A DNA stretch of 56,722 nt from Punctularia strigosozonata HHB-11173 SS5 (Eukaryota > Basidiomycota > Agaricomycetes > Corticiales > Punctulariaceae): NCBI RefSeq assembly GCF_000264995.1, contig NW_006767435.1:661011-717732 (forward strand), in the 5' to 3' direction. Position numbers and translations under genes: made by a program. Shown here piece by piece: positions 42,305-55,222 of the stretch. How positions within the stretch are numbered: the first letter of the stretch is position 1; the number at the start of each line of letters is the position of its first letter. The notes below the pieces were generated by a model that did not search any database, was not told the origin of the DNA, and saw nothing but the letters and a program-made list of their open reading frames with translations.

Positions 42305-45300
42305 CTAATCCGATCCTAAGAGAGAGACACCGAGGCGCTTCCGTAGGCGAGTGAAGGTTGGAGCAGCGAGGGCCTTGGTGAATATGTTGGCGATGTTGTC
42401 AGAAGAGCGCACGTAGGTTAGATAGATGTCGCCAGCAGCGACCCGTTCGCGAGTGAAGTGATAGCGAACATCGATATGTTTAGAGCGGGTGTGATGTGAC
42501 TGCTGTTCAGCAAGAACGATAGCACCTTGGTTGTTGGCGCCCAGGCAGGTCGCCTTCGGTTGGTCAAATCCAATCTCGCGGAGGATCTGACGCAGCCAGA
42601 GCGCTTCCTTGGTTGCGTTACACGCCGCAATGTATTCGGCCTCGCACGTAGATGTAGTGACGATGTCCTGCTTGCGCGAGCTCCAGGAGATAGCGCCGGC
42701 GCCCAGGGAGAAGCAGTATCCCGAGATCGAGTGACGCGAATCCTTACAGTTTGCATAGTCCGAGTCAGTCATGCCGACCAGTCGAACACCGACCTCAGGA
42801 CGGACGATACCGTTGTAGGTGGTGCCAGCGCCTAGGGTCAGAACAAAGAGACGCATGTGGTGAAGGTACCGTATGATCCGGATAGCAGCGTTGTAGTGCG
42901 CCATGCCCGGATTGTTCACGAACGCAGATACTTTCGTGACTGCAAACGCTATATCGGGGCGGGTAGCACACGAGATGTAGACGAGTGAGCCAACAAGTTC
43001 ACGGTACCGTAGTTTGGCCATTTCGCGCTTCTCGGCGTCGGACGTGGGCTCGTCGAGCAAAGACAGCTTGATGTCGTGTTCCATAGGGGTTGACACGGGG
43101 TGCGAGTTCTCCTGACCAAATTCCTTCACAACCTTATCGATTGCGGCAGTCTGGCATAGGTGGACTTGACGACGAGCGAGGTCTCGAATGACGTGGATCC
43201 CGAGGATGTGAGTGCCGTCGGATTTGGTGATCTCCCAACGGGAGCGGAGCTGGGCTTCAAAGGTGTCGTTCATGGTGGTGGAAGAAGCTACGGATAGGAA
43301 GTCGTCAACGTGTACGGCGACGAGTACAAACCCGGCGTCGGTCTGGCGGTAGTAGAGGCAATATTCGACGTTGACGCGGTGGAATTTCCATTCGCCCATT
43401 GCCGTGTTCATTTCCTCATTCCAAACGTGTCCGCCTTGCTTTATGCCATAGAGTCCCTTCATCAGCATCCAGACCCAGTCCCTGGCGGGCTTATTCTCCT
43501 CCTCGAATCTGCTCGGTTGCTCCATGTAGAGCGGATCGTCCAGCACGCCGTGGAGGAAGGCGGACTTGACGTCAAATTGACGGAGGTCGAGGCCCATGAC
43601 AGCGCATATGTGCAAGAGGATGCGGATGGTCTCTAGGCGAGCGGTGGGCGATGTCGTTTTGTCGAAATCGATACCGAACACCTGCAGGAACCCCTTCGCC
43701 ACCCAGCGAGCTTTGTACCTTGAGATGGCGCCGGTCTCGTCGCGCTTGCGCTTGAAGACCGGCTTACCTTTCAGAATACGATGGCCCGCAGGGACGGCCG
43801 CGCGAGGGATAAGCTTGTACACTTGCATACCCTTGATCGCGGCGAACTCCTCCTTGAGCGCCTGCTTCCACAACTCGGACTCCTCGCCAGAGAGGGCCTC
43901 TTTGATTGAGTTGGGTTCGGGCTCATCAGATGCGGCTAGGATGACCATGTCGTCCAGCATCTCGTCGAAAAGGTCATCCACGGTGACGAGTTCGTCGGCA
44001 TTCGCGAAGCAGCCAAGTAAGTCGTCGCAGGGCAGATCAGGGTCGGCTTCGTATGCAGCAAAAGCGTCGTAGTCGGCAAGCGCGGCGGCGACCTTGGTCT
44101 TGCGGCATTCCTTGCGGGCGGCTTTGCCAGTAGCATGAGCATCGGCCGAAGCACGAACGTCGGTGATTGCCTTTTCAAGGCGCGGATCGGGCTCATCAAC
44201 ACGGGCTGGCGGGTGGACGTCTCGCTTCGGACGCACCACAGAGGGCTGGGCTGGAGCAGGAGCGGTTGACGCCGGCACTGCAGCATCTGGTGCAGATGGC
44301 CAGCCATGATCGGGATGCGAGAAATCATTCGCAGCCGTAGGCGGCATCTCAACAGTTTGGCCCAGGCGAAAAGGGCGGGGCTTGAGTTCATGAGACTCGA
44401 CGAAACAAACATTTCGCGTGGAGATGAGACGGCGGCCTTCAGGGTGCCAGAGCCGGTACGCCTTCGAGTGCGATTCGTAACCGACAAGTACACATCGGAT
44501 GGAACAGCCAAGAATCTTGGGATTGTGCACGTTCTGGATCAGTGCGTACGCCGTGCAGCCGATCTCGTGCAGGAAGGAGACATCCGGTTTGCGACCATAC
44601 CAGCGCTCGAGCGGTGTAATGCCTCGGGGAAGAGATGCGGACGGAATATAGTTGGCGAGGAAGCCGGCTGTGAGGGCGAACTCACCCCACAGTGTCAGCG
44701 GCAAGCCAGAGGCTTCGCGCATAGCACGGGCACACCCCATAAGTGTTCCGTGCATTCGTTCGACTTTCCCATTTTCAGCCGACGTGTAGGGAGCAGTGTA
44801 CTCGAGAGTGATGCCAGAGGAGGCGCAGAAGGAGTCGAAGGCGGATGACTTGAGTTTGCCGTTGTCAATGCGCAGGGTGCCGAGAGAATATCCGACCTGG
44901 CGCGCGGTGCGCGCGTGCCAGCCTTTGACCAACTCGAGAGCATCAGATTTCGACTTCAAAAGAAAGGTCCAATTGCGAGAGGAGAAATCATCCACTAGAG
45001 TACAGGTATAATGGTCGCCGGAAGGTGTCGCGGTGCGGTCGGGTCCGCCAGACAGGTCACAATACACAATATCAAACACCCTCGTCGCCCTCCTGCCCAT
45101 CCTCGATTTCGGTACAGCGTTGACTTTCTGTTTACCGACAATACAAGGTTGGCATAGGGGAGGGGACAACGAGAGGTCGATATGCATACCAGTGACAGCG
45201 CCCGTCTGAGCCATAGTGTTGACGGTCGACTTCGCAGGATGACCCAGCCGATTGTGCCAGACATTGATCGGTACGGCGGCGTTGGCGGGTTCCGAACGGT

Positions 45301-47428
45301 CGAGATCAAGTGAGTAGAGACCACGACCAAGGCGAGACGCACGAGCCACGATGAAGTCGTCAGCCTTACGATGGATGGACGCCCAAGACTTGGAGAATCG
45401 AGCATCGAGGCCAGCGTCAGCGAGACAACCGACCGAGAGCAGGCGGATCTTGGCATCTGGCAACCACATGACGTTGTCGATGACGAGGTCGGGGGCGGAC
45501 GGTACCTGTAGACGAGCAGTCCCCTTTTTCGTGGCAAGGATGGCGTCTCCTCCTATCCCCTTAATGCGGATGGGTGAGATGTCGCTGACGTTGGAGAGAT
45601 CGTCGAGGAACGGGGTGCAGTGGATTGACGCGCCGGTATTGAGCCACCATTTGGAGTTACCAAGGTGGCGACCTACGATCGCTCTGTTGGCGGTCAGAGG
45701 CCAATCCTGTCTCCAGTCCGAGGAAGACGGGCACGACGAGGTGAGCGGAGGACGAGGCGGCGGCGTCGAGGTCGTGATTGCGATGAAGTCGGTGTCGTCA
45801 TCATCGATGTCACAGACGGCGTGAAGGCCCCATTCTTCAACGACGACTGCGTTGGCGACAGGGTCCGCAGGAGCGGCGTTAGCTAGCTTGAGACCCAGAT
45901 AGGCCTTGCTGCCTGAGTGTAGTAGTCGTTTCGGTGCGCCGGGCTTCGGTGCGCCGTACTTTGCATGGCGAGGGTTCTCAACCCAGTGGCCGGTACTGGA
46001 CTTGCCGTTGCCGTTGCGTTCGTCTTTGTTACCCCCCCCTTGCCCATGCGACGGTCCGTCACGAGGAGGACGACCCTTGGCTTTTGTGCGAGTGGTCGCA
46101 GTTGCGGCAATCCCGGAACGTCTGGAGTCCGCGCGAATGAGTTCAACTTCGTCGCGGAGACGCTCCTTGACAGTCGCGAGGTCGAGTTTGGACCCGTGAT
46201 TGATGAGCGTGTCGCGGACGTGGACCAAGTCTGGGCCGAGGGTGTGCAGGATGGCCATTACGCACCAAGCATCACGAGTAGGCAGACCGATCGCGAAGAT
46301 GCGATTGCCAAGCTCGCAGATACGTTTGACGGTACGGAGGAGGTCCGCACCGCGATCCACCTGGGTCGAGAAGGTCTCCTCGACGAGGCGGAAGAGCGTG
46401 ACCGGAGTCGACTTGATGTGGCGCGACTTCAGCGTGAACCAGGCATCCGCTGCAGTAGCGCAATCCACGATCTCGCGAGCTTCCTCCGGGGCGATGGATG
46501 ATACCAGACTGGAGAGAGCCTGGAGGTTGTTAAAATCCCAGGCATCGAGTGACTTCCAGTCAGCGTCCGTAGGCCAGGGACCAAGGGTAGGCCGCTCAAT
46601 GTACGCCGTCGTCCCGCAGTTCAGGTACTGATGGAGCTGGCAGCACTGCGCCATGGCCTGTACCACCTTGTTCGCCCAATCGTGATAGTTACGATTGCTG
46701 ATTGAGAGTATCACCTTCTCGTCTGTCCAGCCGCCTTTGAAGTTGTTGAAGGCGGTGAGGTTCCTGATCTCTTCGATCTGACAAACCGGACGAGCAGGCG
46801 GGGGCATACCCTGGTGGGGATAATACTCCCGCATGTAATTAGGATTCTCCGCAATGTGAGTACGACGATCATATGGAATGGCACGTTCACGATCGAGGCG
46901 ATTGTAGCGAGGACCGGCGATGTCGAAAAACGGTACACGCCCAAACGGCACACGGCAGTCATCCACAAACGGCGGCTGATACGGCGGCTCCGACGATGAT
47001 CGACGTGAGTGGTGACTATGAGCAGCGGGCGGCGTGACGTCTTCGGGGGTACGAGCGCGCGAATGACGCGAAGGGGTGCGCGATCGATGCGGAGGAGCCT
47101 GAGACTGGCGAGACGGAGCACGCGAGTGGCAGGATGCGGCGTGCGAATGGTGCGACGAGGCACGCGACCGATGACGCGATCCTTGAGATAGCGATCGAGA
47201 TGGCGATCGAGATGGGGCCCGTGCAGGTGGCGATCTGGCCGGAGAGCGCGATTGGCGCGATGGCGAGATGGGCGGAGCTGCAGGAGGGACCTCTTGTGAC
47301 GACTGAGTAGCCCCGGCCGGCGGCAGGGGCGCAGAAGGTGGCGCGTGTTGTGCGGCCTCCGGTGAACGTGAACGAGAGATACGTGCACCGGTGCGACCGC
47401 GACCGAATCGTAGTTGCCTGTCGGACAT
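42305..47428 (-). CDS. Copia-3 Gag-Pol polyprotein, 1707 aa, open but with altered catalytic residues
   Basis: ATG at 47428, stop at 42305; uninterrupted. Residues 1-170 are Ser/Arg/Pro-rich, 220-480 Gag. No CCHC knuckle was seen. The protease motif at about 594-600 reads WLNTGAS, with Asn597 where catalytic Asp is expected. Pre-integrase finger WHNRLGH and CQPC; integrase D in VYCDLSGG, D in LRIDNGK and E in ENGKVERMHGT. RT has KPVFKRKRDETG, FGIDFDKTTSPTARLE (Lys1257 where DE is usual), IKQGGHVW (His1334 where Arg is usual) and active site VHVDDF. RNase H has TDSDYA and STCEAEY, but ANNQGAI with Asn1632 in place of the usual Asp. All four changes equal plus-strand CpG-to-TpG. The fold may be intact, but autonomous activity is doubtful. 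Gag and Pol share one frame, as in copia rather than Ty1. Confidence 0.93.
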   Translation of the reverse strand: MSDRQLRFGRGRTGARISRSRSPEAAQHAPPSAPLPPAGATQSSQEVPPAAPPISPSRQSRSPARSPPARAPSRSPSRSLSQGSRHRSRASSHHSHAASCHSRAPSRQSQAPPHRSRTPSRHSRARTPEDVTPPAAHSHHSRRSSSEPPYQPPFVDDCRVPFGRVPFFDIAGPRYNRLDRERAIPYDRRTHIAENPNYMREYYPHQGMPPPARPVCQIEEIRNLTAFNNFKGGWTDEKVILSISNRNYHDWANKVVQAMAQCCQLHQYLNCGTTAYIERPTLGPWPTDADWKSLDAWDFNNLQALSSLVSSIAPEEAREIVDCATAADAWFTLKSRHIKSTPVTLFRLVEETFSTQVDRGADLLRTVKRICELGNRIFAIGLPTRDAWCVMAILHTLGPDLVHVRDTLINHGSKLDLATVKERLRDEVELIRADSRRSGIAATATTRTKAKGRPPRDGPSHGQGGGNKDERNGNGKSSTGHWVENPRHAKYGAPKPGAPKRLLHSGSKAYLGLKLANAAPADPVANAVVVEEWGLHAVCDIDDDDTDFIAITTSTPPPRPPLTSSCPSSSDWRQDWPLTANRAIVGRHLGNSKWWLNTGASIHCTPFLDDLSNVSDISPIRIKGIGGDAILATKKGTARLQVPSAPDLVIDNVMWLPDAKIRLLSVGCLADAGLDARFSKSWASIHRKADDFIVARASRLGRGLYSLDLDRSEPANAAVPINVWHNRLGHPAKSTVNTMAQTGAVTGMHIDLSLSPPLCQPCIVGKQKVNAVPKSRMGRRATRVFDIVYCDLSGGPDRTATPSGDHYTCTLVDDFSSRNWTFLLKSKSDALELVKGWHARTARQVGYSLGTLRIDNGKLKSSAFDSFCASSGITLEYTAPYTSAENGKVERMHGTLMGCARAMREASGLPLTLWGEFALTAGFLANYIPSASLPRGITPLERWYGRKPDVSFLHEIGCTAYALIQNVHNPKILGCSIRCVLVGYESHSKAYRLWHPEGRRLISTRNVCFVESHELKPRPFRLGQTVEMPPTAANDFSHPDHGWPSAPDAAVPASTAPAPAQPSVVRPKRDVHPPARVDEPDPRLEKAITDVRASADAHATGKAARKECRKTKVAAALADYDAFAAYEADPDLPCDDLLGCFANADELVTVDDLFDEMLDDMVILAASDEPEPNSIKEALSGEESELWKQALKEEFAAIKGMQVYKLIPRAAVPAGHRILKGKPVFKRKRDETGAISRYKARWVAKGFLQVFGIDFDKTTSPTARLETIRILLHICAVMGLDLRQFDVKSAFLHGVLDDPLYMEQPSRFEEENKPARDWVWMLMKGLYGIKQGGHVWNEEMNTAMGEWKFHRVNVEYCLYYRQTDAGFVLVAVHVDDFLSVASSTTMNDTFEAQLRSRWEITKSDGTHILGIHVIRDLARRQVHLCQTAAIDKVVKEFGQENSHPVSTPMEHDIKLSLLDEPTSDAEKREMAKLRYRELVGSLVYISCATRPDIAFAVTKVSAFVNNPGMAHYNAAIRIIRYLHHMRLFVLTLGAGTTYNGIVRPEVGVRLVGMTDSDYANCKDSRHSISGYCFSLGAGAISWSSRKQDIVTTSTCEAEYIAACNATKEALWLRQILREIGFDQPKATCLGANNQGAIVLAEQQSHHTRSKHIDVRYHFTRERVAAGDIYLTYVRSSDNIANIFTKALAAPTFTRLRKRLGVSLLGSD

Positions 47429-47586
47429 GCTGCAGGACGACCTATAAGGGCGAGTGAAGCGGCGGTATGCAGGGAGCGTTCCTGCTAGTCAACCAAGGGC
47501 GAGTTTCGCGCCCGCCGAGGGTGAAAACGAGACTAGAGATTGATCCTAGCTAGGTAGATCGATTGGCGGGTTCAGAGTATGAACCC

Positions 47587-47599
47587 AGGGCTCATAACC
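47587..47599 (-). promoter_or_regulatory. Primer-binding site of Copia-3, initiator tRNA half type
   Basis: The plus strand reads AGGGCTCATAACC directly against the 5' LTR end, matching the anticodon stem-loop of initiator tRNA-Met (CAT anticodon central). Identical to 15024-15036 of Copia-2. Confidence 0.7.
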
Positions 47600-47878
47600 T
47601 TTCAATGAACCTAACAGAGGCGCGGTTAGCGCCAGTCTCTACCGTGGTCCGTGTGGACGAAGGTTGTAGTATTAAGTACCTAACAGAGGCGCGGTTAGCG
47701 CCAGTCTGTATAGTACAACATATAAGTATCACGGCAGCTATATCTGTGGTGAATGCTCGTACCTCTACCGCGGTCCGTGTGGATACGAGAGGTCAACCGA
47801 CGGGCTATGGCATACGCCCGGCGGTTACCGGTGGGGGATTAGGGGGTGGCGTTGCTAGACGCTCCTCGTCGTCTGACA
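47600..47878 (-). repeat. 5' LTR of Copia-3, 279 bp with internal duplication
   Basis: Same termini as the 3' LTR, but longer by a net 57 bp. It carries a second copy of the CCTAACAGAGGCGCGGTTAG block with about 70 bp of duplicated context, and lacks about 13 bp (ACGAAGGTAGAGA) present in the 3' LTR. Elsewhere the two LTRs appear identical by eye. Confidence 0.85.
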
Positions 47879-47883
47879 TACTC

Positions 47884-48030
47884 TACATGCTACTGTCCAG
47901 TCGTCTCGCCAGCCCCGCCTTGCCCGTGACACGGACTTTCTGCGTTTTCCAACCCACGCGGTCACGTGATCCTCACCGTTTCGCGTCTCAGGTTGGTTGA
48001 GTCCTTGCTTGTCGCCTCCCAGTGTCACAA
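47884..48030 (+). promoter_or_regulatory. Remaining native 5' region of the CLASP-like gene
   Basis: 147 bp between the Copia-3 target duplication and the start codon. It contains a CCAACCCACGCGGTCACGTGA stretch with a CACGTG E-box-like hexamer and a pyrimidine-rich segment, but no clear TATA box. The native sequence continues on the other side of Copia-3 for about 110 bp (41916-42024) before the chromovirus. Confidence 0.45.
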
Positions 48031-50570
48031 ATGCCATCTAGAGTCCCTGCTATCATTACGGTGCATTACATGCTTGATACTGGTATTACCTCGTGCTGAC
48101 TCGTCACCTAGTGTGATTCGATCGCTGTGCTGGAACGGGAACTTCGACTAAGTCGGGAAGCCCTGGCAAAGGCAGAAACGGAAGATACTTGGGACATCAT
48201 TGGTCGAGGGATACAAAGGATCACCAGTCTCTCTCGTGGCGGGGCTTGCCAATTCTCCGATGAGATGGTTCAAGCCATTCGATCCCTGTCCAGCCCTTTG
48301 ACGAGCTCGATGGTCTCGGAGCGCTCCGTTCTTTCCGGGCAAGCCATAGAGCTGGTGGAAACACTGGCATCGAATATGGGCTCAACATTTATCCCTCTGA
48401 TTCCTATATTCCTTCCCGTCCTTTTGAATCTGTGCGCACGGCCGAACAAGCTCTTTGTCACCCGAGCCCGGTCGTGCATCATTGCTATCGTGGAAGAGAC
48501 CCAATCACCATTGATTCTCACCTTCTTGGTGGCATCTTTAAGGGATAAAGCCGTTTCCGTCCGGCTATCCTCCCTAGAAGCCGTCTTCGCCTGCGTCAAT
48601 ACGCTCAGTCCTTCAGAACTTTGTAGGGATGCTCGAGCACGAGAAGTGGAGACGGCCATCAGGCTGACAGCCAAGGATTGCAATGCGGATGTGAGAAAAA
48701 TTAGTCGAAAGGTTTTCGAAGCCTACGGAGTTGTACTACCGGATCGTGTCCCAAGGTATGTTTATCATCCCTGTTCTCGCCCTACACGTCTTGAACTTGG
48801 GTCAGTTTCGTAGAACCGTTGACCCCGACCACTCGCAAGTATTTAAACATCCATCTATCGTCCAGAATACAATCATCTCGGCCTCCTTCAGTCATGTCGA
48901 GCACCTCTTCCCGCCCGGCCACGTCCATGGCTCGCGAACCACCTGGGATGGAAGGCGCGCCTCGGACCACCGTCGTTCAGAAGGGAGCTGGGCTGAGGTC
49001 GACGACAGCTAGCAAAGGGGGTCACGTTTTTCAGGCTTCTGAGGGGCGTGCACAAGACAACAGGACCGCGGTGGACAGCGACGTGGAAGGTCATTCTGGA
49101 CCTATCAACGCTACTCGGTCAGCGCTAAAATTCAGTGACACGAGACGAGCACATGCGGTTGTGCCCTATCGTCCCACAGATGATGTGAACACGGACAAAT
49201 CCCGACCCTTCAGCACGAATTCGCAACCCATCAGACCTCCCACTGCGATGCCAGGCGCAGCACAAAACGCGACAGCTGTCACGAGAAATGTTGCAAACGA
49301 TCACCACCACAGGGGAGCTATCCGCTTCGACCCAAGCCATCCATCGAGGGGCACCACTTCCGTGCTCCTCGTCCCGCAGTCCCGCCGAATCGCCGCCAGG
49401 CGTATTGAAATATCAACAGGGGTTGATCCGAGTGCGAGGAAGGACACGATTTCTGCAGCACCAGTCCGATCTGCGTTATCAGTCTCATCTCAAGCTCGTT
49501 CTGATTTGTCCTCCAAGCCCGTGGCTGGCACGGCAAAGGCTCGGATGGCCCTTCATCCGGCCCCCTCACAATCTGTCGGAACTGCGAAGCCCTCGATACA
49601 AGCCCCTCGTCAAGGGACAGAGCGTGCCATTCCCGTGCCAGTGGCGAGACCTCCTGTGGCGCGCCCGCCATCCGCAACAGCGGCTCCGGGCGCTACCAGC
49701 AGAACCGTTGATCGTCATCACGAACGTGTCGCAAGCTACAAGGGTAGCACTTTAACCCGACCCACTGCGTCACAGCTGGCGAAAGCGCAAGCCAACGCGG
49801 CCGAAAAAGCTCAAAGTTCTCAGTCAAAGACGGCCCCACCCTCGAAAGTGCCCGGTCGTAAACGCGAAGAGCCTCGCGCACGGAGTAGAATTGCATCAAA
49901 GCCAGGGCAGGACGCTAGCACCTCCACAGTACAAACGCGTCGGAAAGATGTACATAACACTCTGATCTCGGAGATGGTCCCGCTTCCTCCTAGCCCGGGT
50001 CGAGGTGTCTCTCCAACGCTAGTCGCCTTGCCACCGTCACCGGAGCCAACAGAAGCAACGGCTGCCGCATCTCAACCAGCAGCTACAGCAGTTCAGTGTT
50101 CATTACCCGTGGAACAGGAGCTGCCAGCGATACCAGCCGACGTAGATGTGTTAAATCCAGAATTGGCGCTTGCGACTCCCGACGTGGTCGTAATACACCA
50201 TGCTACACCGTGTGATACCCCGAACAACCGGACACCGACACAGCGCCTCGCTGGAACCACCAACGAGGATTTATTCCGCACGCCGATATCGTCGTTATTC
50301 GCGCAGATTCAGCAGGGCTTCATGTACACGCCTGCGTCCCCGCTATCACCTCCGCACCATGCTGGACATCTCAATCATATGGGTGCCCCGTCGTGTCGCA
50401 CGGCTTTCACGCCATCGCCTGAGATCAATGCACTACCATCGCGTTTGGATGTGCCGCATTATAATCTTGCGGGCCTGCCGGGGCAGGAATTTCTCTGTGA
50501 TCGCTCTATGGATCAACTGGACAGGGAAGTACTAGGAGACGTGGAGTTCAATAGAATAGAAACAGCATAG
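48031..50570 (+). CDS. CLASP/TOG-domain protein, microtubule-binding (CLASP-like)
   Basis: Three exons: 48031-48060, 48112-48755, 48806-50570. Introns are 48061-48111 (GTGCAT donor, GTGCTGAC branch, CTAG) and 48756-48805 (GTATGT to TCAG). The product is 812 aa starting MPSRVPAIITC. Residues about 12-225 form an all-helical HEAT-type array in the manner of a CLASP N-terminal TOG domain: EDTWDIIGRGIQRI, then LVETLASNMGSTFIPLIPIF, RARSCIIAIVEETQ and RDKAVSVRLSSLEAV. The remaining ~590 residues are Ser/Pro/Ala/Arg-rich, low complexity and basic, typical of disordered microtubule-binding tails. Family members bind tubulin and promote microtubule rescue; here that is inferred from one TOG domain. 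It is shorter than classical CLASPs. The start choice rests on the phase match of the 30-nt first exon. Confidence 0.8.
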
Positions 50571-50798
50571 CTGTATGAAACGTGTTGTCATCGGTGATTG
50601 ATGTACAGTTCTCGCATCGCAGGAGGAAGCCTGTCTACACCCTTCTTTATCTATGCCCCAGGGGTCAAAGTGCTGTAGCCAGCGCGAGAGCGCGCGCGGT
50701 GAATAATGCAAAATTGGCTTCATCTTCAGTGCGAGGTGTGAGCTAAGTAAGAGTATGTGTGAATATAGTTTGAATAAACAGAATGGGTGCCATACATT
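50571..50798. other. Convergent 3' intergenic region
   Basis: 228 bp between the stop codons of the CLASP-like gene and the convergent bL34m gene. An AATAAA hexamer at 50773-50778 could serve as the polyadenylation signal of the former. No other feature. Confidence 0.6.
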
Positions 50799-51146
50799 CT
50801 AATGGCTCAGGAACTTTCTGCCTTTGGCCCTCCTACGAACCAAGATCTTCCTGCCCGTAACGCTCTTGTTGCGTGCAAGAAACCCATGTTTCCGCTTGCG
50901 CTTACGCTGAGATGGCTGATACTCGTGGCCCTTGACGAAGAAGCGAGCTTGAGGAACCAGGCTAAGGATGGGCGATGTGGTGGGTTGGCACCATGAAGTG
51001 CCGAGGATTGCCGGTCGCCATGAGGGAACCGCGCATGCAGCGGGTAAGGGAGTTCGATGAGCGACCAGCGTCTGCAGCGGACGAACGGGGGCGAGTGTCG
51101 GTGGCCTCGACAGCAATTGGGCGAGCTGGCGGGGTATGCGCGGCAT
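50799..51146 (-). CDS. MRPL34: Mitochondrial ribosomal protein bL34m
   Basis: A 115-aa product, ATG at 51146 and TAG at 50799-50801, no intron needed. The C-terminus [20 protein letters not shown] followed by [18 protein letters not shown] is diagnostic of bacterial-type L34: highly basic, KRKHGFLAR and GRKxLxRRRAKGR. The first ~70 residues are Arg/Ala/Pro-rich without acidic residues, as expected for a mitochondrial targeting sequence plus linker. The protein belongs to the large mitoribosomal subunit. It is head-to-head with alanyl-tRNA synthetase and probably shares its promoter. A short intron in the presequence part cannot be excluded. Confidence 0.92.
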   Translation of the reverse strand: MPRIPRQLAQLLSRPPTLAPVRPLQTLVAHRTPLPAACAVPSWRPAILGTSWCQPTTSPILSLVPQARFFVKGHEYQPSQRKRKRKHGFLARNKSVTGRKILVRRRAKGRKFLSH

Positions 51147-51205
51147 GGTCGGGATCGAAAAGCGCGTCGGTCACATGAGTGGTATTGATTTGGTATCTGA
51201 CTCGG
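51147..51205. promoter_or_regulatory. Bidirectional promoter/5' UTR between bL34m and AlaRS
   Basis: Only 59 bp separate the bL34m ATG from the first in-frame AlaRS ATG (110 bp to the second). No TATA box is evident. Transcription starts may lie within the neighbouring gene. Shared regulation is inferred from the spacing only. Confidence 0.5.
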
Positions 51206-54803
<3,598 letters not shown>

Positions 54804-55222
54804 GTGGTACTTGGTAGAAGGAACTAGACCCAGAATCCAGTTGTCGTCTTTCGCATTGCTTTCCTTTCTTCAGGCTGTAATCACATAGCATAACAATGAA
54901 TACGATACGGATGGGAGAGTGGATCACAACTACTACTATATGCCACCGGGATTTCGTCAGACCCGCCGTTCCGTCAGTTTCGTCACGCGTAACGGCTCGG
55001 AAGCTGCTGCCGATACGGCAGTTTCAAACTCAGCACAGTTGTCCGTTGCGCGCGCAAAAGTCGAGGATGAGTCGAGTTACCGTACAGTACGCAATATGGA
55101 CAGCGGTAGGATAGAACTATGTACGATTAATACTAGCACGTAGTAGAGCTATTAGGGCCATTATCATGTAGAAGACCGAGTCAAAAAAGCGGCGGCGAAG
55201 GGTTTACATGAGCTTATCTGAG
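54804..55222. other. 3' intergenic region
   Basis: About 420 bp between the AlaRS stop and the transposase relic. Frames of about 70 codons (from 54896 and 54919, +) have no recognisable features. Probably the AlaRS 3' UTR plus spacer. Confidence 0.5.

Larger units (their letters stand above)
42030..47878 (-). mobile_element. Full-length Ty1/Copia retrotransposon (Copia-3)
   Basis: LTRs 42030-42251 and 47600-47878 enclose one long gag-pol frame on the minus strand. A polypurine tract and a primer-binding site lie in the correct places. The target duplication TACTC (42025-42029 and 47879-47883) is perfect, indicating a fairly recent insertion. It sits in the DNA immediately upstream of the CLASP-like gene and is transcribed away from it. 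Confidence 0.93.

Noticed and set aside
48806-48840. Later acceptor (CGCAAG at 48839) for CLASP intron 2
   Set aside because: The phase does not match exon 2; the GTCAG acceptor at 48805 gives a continuous frame.
54896-55143. Small ORFs after AlaRS
   Set aside because: They overlap in two frames, have no recognisable motif and sit where a 3' UTR is expected.
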